64,000 nt of DNA from Pyxicephalus adspersus (GCF_032062135.1 NC_092859.1:126456129-126520128), one strand, 5' to 3'. Shown: positions 26,501-41,208, numbered from the stretch's first letter. Made by a program: numbers and translations. The notes: a model not told the origin generated them from the letters alone.

Positions 26501-27780
26501 CATTTGCAACAAAAAACATATTTCTGCAAAATTATACTTGCTTTTATTCCCTGCCATGTGGGAAAGCACACACTTAGTCAAATCAGTATGACTTATATGA
26601 CAAAATATTTATCATCTCTGGGCAGAAAAGATATGGGGCTGAATCTGGGAAGCTGTGCCTAATGGAAATTAAATAAAATGCTAAGTATATTTTTGGGGAA
26701 TATCTTTCGACAACCAGTCATGTTAAAAAAAAAAAAAAAAATTTTTTTAAAAACCCACACCCTTCTGCTTAATTCACGGATGATCGGTGATATGTAACAA
26801 ATATATAATATATATTTTACAAAGCATGACATTTACCATTCCTAAGCACCTTCTATCAAACACCAGGCATTTGGAATTGTTGGGCCAGTTGTGAGCATTT
26901 ACCTTTTTTAACTTCTGTATGTAGTGACAAATTTTTGTAAGCAGTGTAAAGAATGGAAAACAAAAAATAAATCTTTGTATTTAAATTTTACCTTTAACCA
27001 CAGAGGTACCATTTCAGACATTAGTCTGAACTTGCTCTTGGCTGTTGTTCAATTCCATAGATAGGGGGAAGGACAACCAGAAGGCATCCCGCTATGTCCT
27101 CCACCACCCAGGGGATCTCTAAAGTGATGTTGAGTGACCCAAGTACACAGATTTTTACCATCCATGATGATCACAATTACTCTCTTTGGGGACAATTATC
27201 TACCATGCATTTGTAGCTTTAAGGATGATGTTCTATCAAAATCGAGCTGCGCTTTCTCTGTGTATTCCGACTCCCACTTTCTTGTAATAAAATGCACTTA
27301 GGATAAAAAGTTAGAATCATATTTTTCTCAACCCTTTGGTCTGGATCAAGGATATCTTGCAAAAAGACATTACAGTTCTTTGCATAAAATGTCTATTGAT
27401 AAGATTTCTGCTGCTCTGTATTACCAGGCAAATTCCCAGGAAGGAAGATAACAATCTTGGCTGGGTGCTAAGGAGGACCAGGGTAAAGAAAGTATAACGC
27501 TATCCTCTTTTCAGATGCATCTTACACATTCTAATTAGATGCAACTTGAAAAGTGGAAAAAGGTAGACACCCAACCTACCACTTTCGTAAACGTTTACTA
27601 CTAGGCTTCTTTATAACAGCTACAGAATAATAGAATCACAAGGATAAAAAAAATACACCACTTTCACTTCCAAGGTTGTAGGTATCATGAAAAAAAAAGT
27701 CATCTGGTCTTAAGCAGGTCTTAAGTATTTCCATCTAACCTCAGGTAAAAAAAACTACGATATTTGCCAAAAAATAAAAA
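23586..27780 (-). other. tcf12 intron segment, mostly single-copy
   Basis: About 4.2 kb of AT-rich sequence without recognised genes or confident repeats. Poly-A tracts are at 24811-24824 and 26726-26741. Confidence 0.5.
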
Positions 27781-27789
27781 TACACTATA

Positions 27790-28065
27790 CCGTTAATGCC
27801 GCAGGACAGTCCGATTCATCCGGGGGTGTCCTGCCTCTGGTTTTGTGTTGTCCCGAAGCCTGCTCTCCGGGAGCCGCCATCTTCGTCTCTTCTTCCAGGT
27901 TCTTCATCCTATGTCACCCAACCTAGGCGCGAAATCAGGTGACATAGGATGAAAAAAAAATTTGCCGATCTCCGCGAGCATGAGTTGCTCGGGCATGTGC
28001 AGAATGAACACCCAAGAGCCTCCCGGGATAAGTGACATAGGTATCCCAGGAGGCTTTGTACTTCA
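27790..28065 (+). mobile_element. frog MITE family (GGTTCTTCATCCTATGTCACC core), partial
   Basis: Shares GGTTCTTCATCCTATGTCAC, GCCGATCTC and TATCCCAGGAGGCT-type segments with 34794-35272 and in part with 54686-55206 and (inverted) 46800-47080. The usual AAAGYGGAACTAAA head is missing, so it is a fragment. GC content is well above its surroundings. Confidence 0.65.
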
Positions 28066-28094
28066 TTGTTGATATGCTTGTAGAACCACCTTTA

Positions 28095-28385
28095 CTAGCA
28101 AAAAAACTCAAGTAAACATTTTATCAGACTGGAGAGAAATTCTGGCACACTCTTTACAAAAATCTTTTTTTTCCTGACCATTATATGGTCTGGACGTTGG
28201 GATAAATTTGTTGGGATGTCCAGTCCTAGCAAGATAGTCTTGAACATTTGCCACTTTGCAATCTTTGTTACAGTAGAATCATGGATTTGAAATAATTTGG
28301 AAATTGCATTATAACCCATTCCAGACTGATGGACAATAACAATAGCTTCTCTAAGATAATCCTCTTTGGCATTGTGGTAACACAC
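28095..28385 (-). pseudogene. Tc1/mariner transposase N-terminal fragment
   Basis: The minus-strand frame contains LREAIVIVHQSGMGYNAISK, FQIHDSTVTKIAKWQMFKT and then LSQRPDHIMVRK. This is the paired-like helix-turn-helix of Tc1 transposases: HQSGxGYxxISKxFxxHxSTVxKIxxxWxxFKT, followed by the linker. The catalytic domain is missing. The sequence to the right (28400-28560), with GTGGTACTCACTTACTTTTT, resembles a Tc1-type terminal region. Fossil copy. Confidence 0.85.
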
Positions 28386-28610
28386 GCTTGACCACTGAAA
28401 ACCAGAAAACTACCAAAACATCTGTTTTTGTGTGGCCACTCTTACTGATTATCAATTAATCAAGTGTATTTGATTAGCACCACCTGGATGCTTCTTACTC
28501 TCGTAATTCCTATTAAAGTGGTACTCACTTACTTTTTCCCACACACAGTTTCTGCATTTTGACTTGGTCTTAGTTAAATAATTACCTGGTCTAACAAGTC
28601 ATGTGTGTTT
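28386..28610 (-). mobile_element. 5' terminal region of the Tc1 relic
   Basis: Adjoins the transposase start on its upstream side. It includes TTTGATTAGCACCACCTGG and GTGGTACTCACTTACTTTTTCCC, typical in style of Tc1 inverted-repeat arms. The outer border is not determined. Confidence 0.5.
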
Positions 28611-29958
28611 ATTCACCCGAGGAAGTATTCATCTAATTTAAAGGAAGTATAAAGATCAGATGACTTTATTTATATACAAAGATTTATTGTAATTAATGTT
28701 AGTCATTAAATATTTTTAATGACTTGTGACTGTGATTTACCTATATGCAACACAAAAAAGTTACATTACTTTTATTAGTCGGTTTCATATGTTGTCTATA
28801 AGCCAATATGAAGATATTTGTAGAATCTGTGGGAACGTAGAAGTAAAAAAAGAGGGTAGCATTGGAGAGAAAAAAAGCCCTCACCACCTAGTCTTCAAAT
28901 TCATACATGCAATTTTCTAGTACATTTGGAGACTATCAATCACTTGATGGACCATTTCAGGATATGCCCTGCCACAGCATAAGCAATTCTTAGAAGTTGC
29001 TTTCTAAAGTCTTGCTTTCCATGCCGCTTTTATATTGCAAGTAGGGGTGGTGGAGTACCAAAATACTATGCTAGTTGTTTAGGAATACGATCCAGAGTAA
29101 CCCATTTATCTTTGCATAACAAACGTATAGCATGCAAGGAAGCAGCACAGGAGTAGGGGCTGTCACACACAGGTCAATTCCAACATTATTTAGGGGAGGA
29201 GGAATATTAACCACTACTTAAGCACTGGTGGGGGGGTTTGGGGGTGGAACAACATGGCACAATTAGCTAAGAAAACAGCAACAAAGTAAAAGATCATTTT
29301 AACCCATTTTAATGGATATGCTGCCTACTGTGCTTTTTCAAGTAGTTAAAAAACAAATTGTTTTTAATTCCTTTTAACTTCTCAGAAGACATTAAAAACA
29401 AAGGAGGATGTCTGTTTCAAACAATCTAATTGCATTTACTGACAAACATTTCAACTGCAAAAGAGAAGGTTACCAAAAAATAAATGTAGATAATCTCCAA
29501 AGACACACATATAGGCTAAATGCTACTAAGTTTTCTCCTCGGCAGCCTAGACAACTAACCATACCAGCCAAGAGTTCAGTCATTCATGGAGCAAATCTGT
29601 TTATTTACCAAGAAATTAGGGCAATGAATATAATAAGCATGCTCCAAGTAACTTCGGACTAAAGAAAGCTTTCTGGCATCAAACATTTTAAAAGGAGAAT
29701 TCCAAACGACTGAACTTCAAATATTCTTTACCTTTTTTTCTGGCAGGCCTTGCCTTCCTTTCCTTCAACTCAGGCAGTCAGACCACTTGTGATATTCTTC
29801 ACTTTTTCTGATGACCAAGCAGCTGCTGCTGACTTTAAACCTATTCGCCATTGATCACATCTACATTAATATTATTTTCATAAAAAGCAAAGTGGCCACA
29901 CTGAAACTGAATATAGATCTGGTTTTGTCCTTGGAATATTTATTATGTGAAAGAACAC
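28611..29958 (-). other. tcf12 intron segment, no recognised feature
   Basis: Unique AT-rich sequence with a G-rich patch at 29228-29246. No exon or repeat recognised. Confidence 0.5.
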
Positions 29959-30101
29959 CTTGGGCTCCATTTATGAAACAGGGACTCTGAGATTCCCTCA
30001 AACATTCCCTGATGGCAATCTTGCAGGTCTATGAATTTAAATGGCAGGAACTAATTCCCACAGAATGTCAGATTGACAGTTTTATAAATAGAGCCCCTAG
30101 G
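29959..30101. mobile_element. short MITE with GGGCTCCATTTATGAA termini
   Basis: The left end GGGCTCCATTTATGAA and right end TTTATAAATAGAGCCC are inverted repeats of about 16 bp around a roughly 143-bp body. Superfamily not assigned. Confidence 0.75.
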
Positions 30102-33100
30102 GTTTCTGAAGACACCAATATATGGCAAGTATAACAAAACACACTGTTCTTCACAAGCATGCACAAGTATGCAAAGAACCTTTTTAAATTTGAATGCAAT
30201 AAACAATCAAAAGACCTATTTTCTTACAAATCCTAAATTTAATCTCTCTAAGTGCTAATTTACCTCTAATATAAGTTTTTTTTAGGAGTCTGGCCTGATT
30301 AGACACCTCATGTTAGCTCTCAGTAATTGCCAGCCTGACGATAAGTACTGGACAACAGTTGCAATAGCCTTTGCAAAATGACGATTACAGACATAAGAAA
30401 GAAGACCACAGTCCTTTTATCTAAATTTGTTAATGTGGTTGATTGGAAAGGAAGATGCTGTTCACAAAAAAAGATAAAGATTACCTAAGTTTGCTTTGAA
30501 TACCCAATCATGTAAAAATTAACACAGGATTTTCACAACCATATCGGTTGACTGATGAACACAGTTTTTTATACTTTACTATGTAAAGTGAATATTCTCT
30601 TTAAGACTATTTCTTTTGTAAATCAACCAAGATGTCAATAGGGAAACTAGTAGTAAATTTTTATTCACCAACTAAATCTAATCTATGGTAATGAAAAATG
30701 CCATATGCATTGTGCTTTAATTAAACCTATACTTTCTCAAGCAGCAACCGTCACAATTCCAGGTTCAGACTGCAAACCTCACTGTAAAAAGATCCTTTAC
30801 TATATTTCCTCCAGACAAATATTCCACGATTACATATCTAAGGGGACATCTTTCCAAACGAAACAAAACCAAGCATTATCCTAATAACTGATGTAGATCT
30901 AAACAGTTATGGTGATTTAATTGATCACATTTTATACAAGTCTTTCTTGATTTCCCCATGGAAGTATCTTGCTTAGAATTCAGCCACAGCAGTAACAAAT
31001 ATTAGCATTACCGAACTCCTTTTGAGAGCTTCTTCACGTAGCTATGATTAACTCACTGCCAAAAGCAATCACTGGTACATCTACCCAACTGTCAAGTTGT
31101 CAATGTATATGTAACTTTTCAATGTATATGTAACAGATTTATACAGGGTGGGTTAAAATAAATATAAAACTTTTTTTTTTTGTAGTCGGGTGATTTAAAA
31201 TGGACTACAATCCAAATGTATTAACCACAAATGCTACTACCAAAGTTCAGTCCAAACACATTTCAGGTTTTCTGGATTACCCAGCTTCACTGATTAAAGT
31301 ATATCCTCTCCAATTTTGGAGAGCTTTAATACCTCAAGCCCAATATGACATGTTATTGTGGTAGGAAGGACAAAAAATTTGTAAAAACTCTTACAATTAC
31401 CTGAGGTCTTGTCTAGGTTATTTTAGTACAGCAACATAACAATGCACTGTATGGGTGTTCTGTTCAGGCTGCCCATTCTTGCTGGCAATGCCCCACAAAA
31501 ACAGGAAAAACTTGTTATGCAGCCAATTTTGATGCCATGTATGGTATGTAAAATTGCTATGTGCTGCAACACAATTATGCTGAAAACTCTACCATAACAG
31601 CACTAATAAAAATAAATTCCACCACAACGCATCATAGAAATTAGCAGGTTTACACTATGTAAACAGAGTGAAGAAGTGAGTTTTCATGTGCATTCATGTT
31701 GCATAGCTGTCAAGTAGGATGAAGAATACATGGGCTGCCAATATTGTCTTTGTTTTGCTAGTCACCTTGTTACAGTACGGTTCACCTGGTAACCCTAATA
31801 GCCCCACATTAAGGCTGCAGATCAAGTGTTATGACTTGCTCCACATTTATTCTCTGAATGTACAGAAAGTACGTGATCATAATGCTGGCAGGTCAAATAA
31901 CAATTGAAAAACTTTATTTTCTTAATAGAAAAATTGAAAAGAGAATTACACATACACCCAACCTCACAATTAAAAGCTGTGGCATGTACAAGAGAGCAGG
32001 CTGTAAACAAATCTGAATTTTGACAAAGTTTTTAGCAAGTTTATGACTTGAGGCATAAGAAACCCAAAATGAGCATGGGTACACAGACTGGTCTCTAGCA
32101 TTGCAGTCCCTGTGTTATGATGCACTGCGTGATCTGACATCTTTCTTACATGGAGAGGATTATATTTTTTCAGACATTAGTGTTATAGTAGCTCTTCTGT
32201 GGGATCATACCAGATGAACTGCCCAGACACAAACCAGATGGAATTTGTGTTGTCATTTCACCGGCTGGCCTTTCCTTGACCTGTTTTGGTAAGTATCAAC
32301 TGCTGCCTACCAGGTACACCCCACAAGAGCCTCTGTTTTGAAGAACATTTGACCAGGTTGTCTAGGTATTAAGTCAGGGCCATCCTTATTTTCGCCAATT
32401 TTTCATTATCGCAACATATTTACTTTAAGATATGACTGCTCACTTCACCGGCTGCCCAATAAATTACATGGCAACAAAAGTACTTCACTTTAGCCGCCCG
32501 TAGTTCTAGCTTTTGGTGTTTAATTCTTGCTACACTTGCTGGAATGAGTGTCGGTTTAGAGAAAGTTCTCTTAATTACTGTGTAAAAGGAAACATGCGCT
32601 AAATAATTTTAAAGTCAAAACTCCTAATTTGACATGTTTGTAACAAAGAAATTATGCCAGAGGATCAACGTCTATTTCCAGAAAGAGTTCAGAAATGGTA
32701 GCTTATAGGCTTCTCTTTTAACTTAACTATAGCCAAACTTTCTAGTTTTGGAATAAGTTTAAATTGTAGTTCCTGTTCACACTGCTCTTTATGCCCTAGA
32801 AATATTGTCAACACAACAAGTAATGGGAAAGAAAAAAAAATGTTACAGCTATGACTAACAGAAGATAAGAGACAACTGTCTAAAAGGGGAGTTCCCTCTG
32901 CAAAGTTTACTCTCACTTCACTGATGTATATTTGGAATATTAGGAATGAAAGAAAAAAAATAATAAACACAGATGGGAAATTGGTTTTAACTTTCACAAT
33001 CCACGTAAAAGTTTTGCCTAGAGACAGACTTTAGGGAACATACAGCAATACCCATTGTTGATATCCACATGAAATGATTTGTTGAAAATAATTCAAAAAG

Positions 33101-34793
33101 TCCATACAAGACAACATTTGCTAATAATTTGTCCAGCAGCTTCATGAAGGATATTTAAATAAAAATATATGTCCAGTCAAAAATTGTTTTTCTTAGTCTT
33201 GGATATAGTGGAAATGGGTTGAAAACTTGTTGTGCTTCGGTTTTCCTATACAACCTGAAAAACAAAACAACACACACACACTATGTATACAGAATATACA
33301 TACACACTTTTGTATACTTCAGAAAAGGAAGTTTAAAAATTGTGTGGTTTTCCCTTTCCACTGGACGAGCATATCATAGATCAATGTAAAAAAAAAAAAT
33401 CTAGACTACTGCTAAATTATTATTTTTTTCCCCACACACTTATAACATATATACAGTCACTTGACTTTTCAACGTTAACATCAAATGTGTGTGGTTTATT
33501 TTATGGCTTCTAAATTGTCTACTGACAGTTGTGTAATGCTTTAAATGGTCTTATCTGTGAACTTTCTATTAGGTGTTCCAGAGATAAGAATTGAAAAAAA
33601 AAATTCAGTTTTAAACCAGCAGGCAAATGTTCTAGTTTTTAAACCTTGACTACAGTTTTGCAATGTAAATTAGTTTACATAATGCAATGCAATATTACAG
33701 AAACATTTTTACAGCAAATGAGTGTATATACTGCTATTGCAGAGGTTTAAAACATTATAGAAGGCCACAACCATAATATAACTATTCTGAAACAGGGTAA
33801 GACAAATATTAATACAACACTAATTTGACAAATATGTGACACCATTGGGAACATTGGTGTAAATCCCCGTAACAAGGAAAGGTATGTAAAATGTCCTCAG
33901 CAAACATCATTCATAAAGCATTAGGTAAACCATAGGAGAATATAAAGTATGTCAATGCTCTAAAAATGCTTGTTACCTGGATGCTATGAAGATCCCATAG
34001 ATTCATGTATGCAGATCAAGTTAGCATTGAGTTAGCTTTTCGTAGTCAGTTACCAAAACATAACAAAATTAGGCCATAGTCAGCAAATTAACTGGCATTC
34101 TTACAGAAAGTTCAGACATTGCAGCCTTTTATTTTTCTCGTGAATAAACTTCTGCATGATCTGGGTAAGTGCCCTTGGTACATAATTTGGTGTTATTAAC
34201 AAAGCAGTAGTTTAAACCTGCTCGACCAGGTTTATTTCTTACTGCATTATTTGAACGTGGCACAGATGAGAATTACTAGTAAGTTTACTCACTACAGCTC
34301 AACAGGACAGTGCCTTTGTACCTCATTTTAAACCACATGTGCAAAAATTGAAATAAACTTTTATACTTCAATATCAGTGTAAGCCAAACCCAAGCAAAGC
34401 ACAATAAACACAATTTCATTGCTCTACTACACCCATTAAGAATTTTCTTAGTGTAAACAAATTTACAGTTCACATGGCTCCTTCTGGGAGCCTTCTTCAA
34501 GTTTCTAATCCTGGGATGGTAGATGGAAAGGAATGTAATAATTTCTACTCACTACAGAAACTTAGCTGCTGAGACAAGAGGTGCAATGTACAGTGGAAAG
34601 TCCCCTTACATAACCTGGCAGCAGAGTGCAGTTTTGGCAGGGTTATTGTCCTACTAGAAAGCAGATGCCAACCTAGAGATGTCTTCCTTTTGACCTGAAT
34701 TTGACCACCTAAGCTGCATCAACATGCTTTTGCATTCTCATTGATTTGTATAGAAAGAACACAGGATCTGACTAGCTGCTTTAGCATTCTATT
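30102..34793 (-). other. tcf12 intron segment, mostly single-copy
   Basis: About 4.7 kb of AT-rich unique sequence with no gene or confident transposon. Short simple-sequence runs occur at 33268-33282 (AC-rich). Confidence 0.5.
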
Positions 34794-35272
34794 TAAAGAA
34801 AAACTAAACTGAAAACAGGAAAAAAAAAAAAAAAAAATTACATTCAACCCCACAGTGCAGCCTGGACATTCGTCCCGGAGCCGATGCTCTGGGTGCCACC
34901 ATCTTCTGCTCTTCTTCCTGGTTCTTCATCCTATGTCACCCGACCCAGGCACGGGATGGGGTGACGAAGGATGAAAAAAAAATTGCCGATCTCACTGCAC
35001 ACGCGTGAGATGGGAAAATTTTTCTGTTTGAGTGAAAAGACATGTTCAGAAGGAGAACCCAAAAGCATGCCGGGATACCTACATCAGGCTTTGCGCTCCT
35101 ATTAATTCTCTATCGCCTAGCTGGTCGAGAATTAGGTGGGGGTGCTGCACCCTTTTTTATTCAAAAAAAGGGTGTTGCACTTAAAAAATAAAACAGAATT
35201 TTTATTTTACATAAAAAGGTTGTCTACCTGTTTATGTACAGTGACATTCCTGAGTTTAGGTACGCTTAAAGC
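34794..35272 (+). mobile_element. frog MITE family (TTTAAAGAAAAACTAAAC head)
   Basis: The left end TTTAAAGAAAAACTAAAC and right end GAGTTTAGGTACGCTTAAA form degenerate inverted termini related to TTAAAGYGGAACTAAA. The interior carries CTTCCTGGTTCTTCATCC, GCCGATCTC and GGCTTTGCGCTCC-like blocks shared with 27790-28065 and 54686-55206. Non-coding. Confidence 0.65.
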
Positions 35273-37869
35273 CCACTAGTGGTATTGTCCTTATGTTAAC
35301 CACAAAGCTGGTTGTAGAGGTTAAATTACAGCCAAAAAACTTAAATATACACATGAATGAACTGCTTTCTAGTTTCTCACAAAGGTCAGCATGACAGTAA
35401 AAAATGTGAACAGACTATGCACACTAAAGTGTTTACAGTTACTCTGGGCAATCATTAGGAGCACACCCTCATTCATCGCAGTAGCTACAACTATTGTGGA
35501 GAAATTAAACTTTATAGTCGACAAAAGAGACACAGAAACCTATTACTAGGTATTAGTCTGCTTTAATACAATTGTTTACATCATCAACTTGTCATAACCA
35601 TCAGTCTCCTATCCAAACTTCTGTCAGAACACATAATGGAACTACAACACAATTCAGCCCTCTGTCCAATAGATATTCAAAAGCCAAAATATTCATTATA
35701 TGTACATCCATACACATTATCACAAAATACAATTTGGTACTTCATATGCTAGGGAATGCATAGTAAGGGCTTTTATTATATTACAGACATTCTAACTGTT
35801 ATTTTTATCTACACATACCAGTGATGACTAGATGTAGCTGTAAAACCTTATCCTAGTAGAAAATAAGGAACAAAGCACAGCAAGCAATGGGAAATGCTAA
35901 TTCAAAAAAATAAATAAATAAAAAATAAATAAATAAAAGGCAGCTTTACAAGGAGGCTCTATAAATTAGACACATTTAGTAGTAACAATTATCCAGTGAA
36001 ATCCAAGCTACATTATTATATTTAGCAAACAAAAGTTTCTTTTTTCCATCTCTCACTCTCCCTTGCTATTCAGTTAACATTTTAACTAGAAAGTATGCCC
36101 TTTATATTTTCCCAAGTTATGTTTACAAACACAGCTTTGTTTTAGAGATACATCAATACAAAGCATCTATTCAGAGAGAATACCAATTATCTCATCCTAG
36201 CATCACATAATAGAAGACAACCTGTCCCCTGTATCACTAGTAAATGATGCATAGAGGGCCTCACACTACCAAAAAGGAGTGGACCAACTGCAGGGCATGT
36301 TCACATTTTTACACTAAAGAGATATTTGGCCAAGTAAAATTTTATGTTGGTGCACAATGTCGAGTATAAGATGCAGTGTTAATGAAGACAGAGAAAATGT
36401 TAAATAAAATAGATACATTTGGAGGTTATTTGCTCCATAAACTCCTCATTTGCACTTGACTGAAATGCTGACCACATTTTTCAATCAGAAGAAGAAATTA
36501 ATGTTTCGGGCTCTTTGCAGGGAAACAAAGAGGCATTTGTAACACATTCCTAATGCCTGCAGGCAGGTGTTTAGCTAATGAAAGATACCAATTTTAATTG
36601 TGTAGGAAGATCACAAGAAGTGACTGACGCTTTCACACATTTTAGAGTTAAAGACAATCACACTTATTAGTTAAAAAGGCTCTCAAATGCCTTAAAAAGC
36701 AGTTTTTTTTATGTAGCTGCCTTCATACTATTGCTACTCTAGTAGCAATTTTTATTTTTTGAAAATACCTTTGATAGGAAACCGCTACTGATTTTGCAAG
36801 TAAAATTCTTAGCGGAACCAAAAACCAGACAACACAGAAATTTGGATGTGTAAATGAACATTTTGTAAGAAGTAAAAATAAAATGTGCAGACGATTACTA
36901 TAAATAGAAGCACTCAAATGTATTCAAACACATTTTACTATAAATAACTTGCAACTCTGTTTCATGACTGTGCATTATGATTATTAGGCTAAAGTACTCG
37001 CTGCATTTTTTTTTCAATATCGACACAAAATAATTAATTATGCCCATTGCTATTCCTGATCAATATTTTCCCCACCAATAAAAAAACGAAAAGAAAAAAA
37101 AAGTAATGTTTTACTGTGGGGAACCTAGTAAATCTCGCCCTGACTGTGACTGATGCAGAATTCTGGTTTTATAGGAATGTGTGATACATACACTGAAACA
37201 ATAAGCCAGCCCATGAACTCAAGCCCAAAATGATGAAATAAAAATGGTGAAAGTTGCTTCTCCAGTGTTTAACCTTTTCGCTGCTGGTAGATTTATATTT
37301 CCTTCCACAAACCCCCAACTGCATATCAAATCTAAAACTTCGAAATTTTTAATTATCAAAATAAAATAAATTGTATGAGATGAGTGAATAGATACCAAAA
37401 ACACAGACCATAAAATTGACCAGGCAGCTTTATAGGCGGCCCTGATCACATTTTTATTAAAGCCAGGTGTCAGCAGAATAACTTTAAAGAACTTGTTTTT
37501 ACATTTTTAATGTCAATGTTTATAGTACACCTCACTGACCGAGGGTTACAGTTGCAAATAATTTTTCTTACATATCTTAATAAACTTGCATGTATGGATT
37601 ATCTAAGCATACACCTTTATGTATATCCTCTAATCACATGGTAAAAAAACGCAAAATCTGCTTGAAATTGTTGAAACAACAATTAAATGAACATATACAA
37701 GTTAAAGACATTTTATAAATGTAGCATTTTTGGTTGGTTCTTGTTAGAGAGGAGCTTCAGAGTTCACAAGGACATGAGCTGGATGGTTAAAAATGCATAG
37801 CACATAAGCTGCCACTGAAATCAATAGAGCCATGTTATCCTCGCACTGGGGAAGGGGGGCACACACACA
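35273..37869 (-). other. tcf12 intron segment, mostly single-copy
   Basis: Includes an (AATA)n run at about 35906-35938. The stretch 36420-36640 is repeat-free, compositionally balanced and rich in homeodomain-like (GCTAATGAAAG, TTTTAATTG) and E-box (CAGGTG) motifs, so a conserved enhancer is possible; inference only. Confidence 0.5.
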
Positions 37870-38052
37870 CCCCACAGTGTTCTCCCCAGAAATTTATTTA
37901 CGCTGGGTGGGAAGAAGCTGTAGGCGGGTGATGACCCCTGTATTGTAACTTTTCAGTTACCACAAAAAAAAAAAAAAAAAAAAACTAGGTGGTTAATGAA
38001 AATTGCTGGGTGGTGCATCTGGCTAAAAGGGATGGATGGAACACTGCACCTG
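37870..38052. mobile_element. short hAT-like element with CAGTGTTCTCC termini
   Basis: The left CACAGTGTTCTCCCCAG and right GGATGGAACACTGCACC give inverted CAGTGTTCY ends around about 170 bp with an internal poly-A. No convincing 8-bp duplication seen. Confidence 0.55.
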
Positions 38053-41000
38053 TAGAACTTTGGGAAAGGAATAAAATGTGAATTGGCAACATCAAAAGTA
38101 TAAATCACAAAAGGTGTTAACTGGGGCTATTACTTTCTAAAAAACTAACATAGAATAGGTACACCGTTCAAGTATTCAACCAACTGGCTCGCAACTTGTG
38201 CCAGATTCAGCACATACTCATTTTAGGAGTATGACAAATTGGCACCTTTTAGAATGTGAGCAATTAAATCTCATATAATAAAGGTAAACTAACCTCATCC
38301 CTAGAAGCTAGTACTCTCCTCTGCTGTGCAATGTAATATGGGGGTCCCTCTGTGTCTGCCTGTACAACGAAGCACTAATTGTCTCTCATTGTACAGGATT
38401 TTGTAAGAAATGCAACCTAACAGGTAGCAAAAATACCAAAGAAAACCTAGGGAATTGAGCAGGAAAGAGGAATAATGTAACATTATGTCCTTAATCATCA
38501 TTAGCACTCATCTTGAGGTGTACTGGCACCAGCCACACTTTTGGTATCCAGATTCACCTTGCTCCCTTGTAAGCCCAGGACCACATCAGAGACATTAGGA
38601 TGCAGAGAAAAAAAAATTAACCCTCGAGTATTTAGCTGTGAATACTAGAGGTTTTTTTTTTTGGACTTCAGAATTCTGGGGCAGAGACTCTGGGTCCCTA
38701 GGCTGTATGGGTTGGGGTGTATTAAATTCTACAGTCTACATTAAGGATATGTCACTACCTCAAGATTACCACATAGTATTAGACAGATTTTTGATGCCAG
38801 CCTAAAAGACCCCAACACTATACTAAACTAAGGAATGCACCAAAAGCAAAACACTTATTGCACAACATGTTAGGTTGCCCACACACACACAACTCTAAAA
38901 CGAGTGAATATTTCCTATAGAGTTCCTGTGTAAAGGAGCAGAGGGAGCTCTGTGACCAGAGGAAAGCCATTTTTTTTTCATGCCAGTTTCAGAAATTTGA
39001 AGCTAGGAGCATATCTCCTTGCTTTATAATGTATTATTCTTTTGTTTAAATGAGGCCCAATGATTTCATAAACATTTGCACAAGAATACATTTTCTGCTC
39101 TGCCACATTTTTAACCACATGGTTTAAAAAAACATTCTAGGAAGAACACTTCTGTAAAATAAAACATCAAGTACATAATAGGATTGGAGGAAGAGCTAAG
39201 CAGTGTTGCTGACATAGCCCCCCATCAGGTCCAGTGGTTTTGTGAGGCATATAACAGAATATTGGACCCACACACCTCCTATACCAATTGGTATATGATT
39301 TACACATTCCATATCCACGGTGAAACGTGCTTTTATGCTTTGGTTTTAAAAAAAAAAAGAGCCTGGTGCTAGTTTCAAACATCAAAAAATGTACTTTACT
39401 ATACAGGGATTTTATACATTTAATTAGGTTTTTCTCTTGTTTTAAAGGGTAACTTTATAAAGCAGTAAAATTGCCATTCACCAATCACTGCAAGTGGATT
39501 ATTCACTGTACACCAAAGGAACTACCACTTTATCTATAGTTATTGTTTAGTAAATTTCACATTTACATTTAATAAACATGCCACCATCTGTGATGGTGAT
39601 CTATGATGGCAATAGAACTCAAAATCTGGCTGGATATAGTTTTTCTTGTATTACAAAAAAGGACTGCTTTATCAAATCTATCTTGCACAATTTTAAAAGA
39701 ATTTACTACTAAACTATGCTTTATTTTAGCCAGTAATCTTTAAAAAAACCACAAGAAAATATTTCAACATATATTGTACCATTATATAACCAAAAAAAGT
39801 TACAATCATAGAAAGCAAATCACATCAACAACACAAAACTGAGCCATCAAATATACACTATAATTTGCTTTTCATATTGAGAAAAAGTTGTGTATGCACA
39901 GCAGGTCTTCTAAGCCTGTCTTATCCTATGCATGCTAGTAGGGCTTAGTTTGCAGTAAATGAAGTCAAGAGCCAAACACTTCAGTATGTCCTAGTTACAG
40001 GGTTTCCATCCACAGATCACTCATAGCAACCACACCATTTAAATTCTGAGGACTAAGCAGAACAAAGTGAGAAAAAAAATAAAAGGTAATAAATGGCATA
40101 CACATACACAGCATTACAGCAGTGCTGTACAACATATGTTTTGCTTATCGTTTATCATACACAAAATACTTATGGGCAGCTTCACAAGCAACACAGGCCC
40201 ACCCGAAAACATAACCGTTCCTCACATGCTTCTATGAGAAGCGACAGAGGTAAAAATCTAAGAAGACTACTTACGACATAACTGTGGCTCCCTTACAGCT
40301 CTGAAGCTGTATACGCTGATAAGTAAGAGATGGAACGGAACGCACACATTTATACAAACCTAAGTAGCAATGGAACATTTGTTTACGTCAATACAAGTTT
40401 GTCATATGTTCATGTTTTGTTTATGTCCAGCAAGCAATTAGCCCACCTGCATGTATGCAATTTCACCTGAAAACCATTCGCTGTATGAGTGAGATATCAG
40501 ATTTACAGGCCATCATGTAGGCTGCTTACTTTTCTGGATACTTTTTTTTTAGCCAGGATGGATAATGCAATACCTTAAAAGCTGCACTGGTTCTTCTATT
40601 TAGCTCCCAGGCAACTTTATCAGTTACCCTGTTCATAAAATTACCAGTCAGCACCTATCCAGAACATTTATTTGTATCAGTTTTAATATTCTCTGGCTGG
40701 CCAAGCAGGTATAAATGTAGTTTAGTGGCCCATTGAAAGTTTGCTATACACCAAAAAGAGCAAACGTAGTGCATTCTAATTTTAATAAATAAAGCAAACT
40801 TTCAGATTACCAATTACAATATAGCCAGCTAAACCTTAGCTGACAAAAGCATACTCCTTCAACCATTTCCACACACTGAGAAGTAACAAAAATGCATACA
40901 TTTTATTTACCAAAAAGTGCATTATAAAAAAATCTGCTGCAGCATTAGGCACACAATAATTTTGCTAGCCATTCAAACATTCTTATAGATTTTGATTGTT

Positions 41001-41208
41001 TTATGTATTCCAAAAATACAAACACTGAGTAGGTCACTTGAACACCAATACAAAAATGACAAGTGTAAGAAACTAACACACCACAGCATGTGCATTGTAC
41101 CTTTAACTCTCGGAACACAGTATTCAAGCAAACACCTCCAATACACAAAATCTGGTGGACTGACCTACCCACTTTTAGAGTTACTGGCCTTTTAATACAA
41201 AAAAAAGG

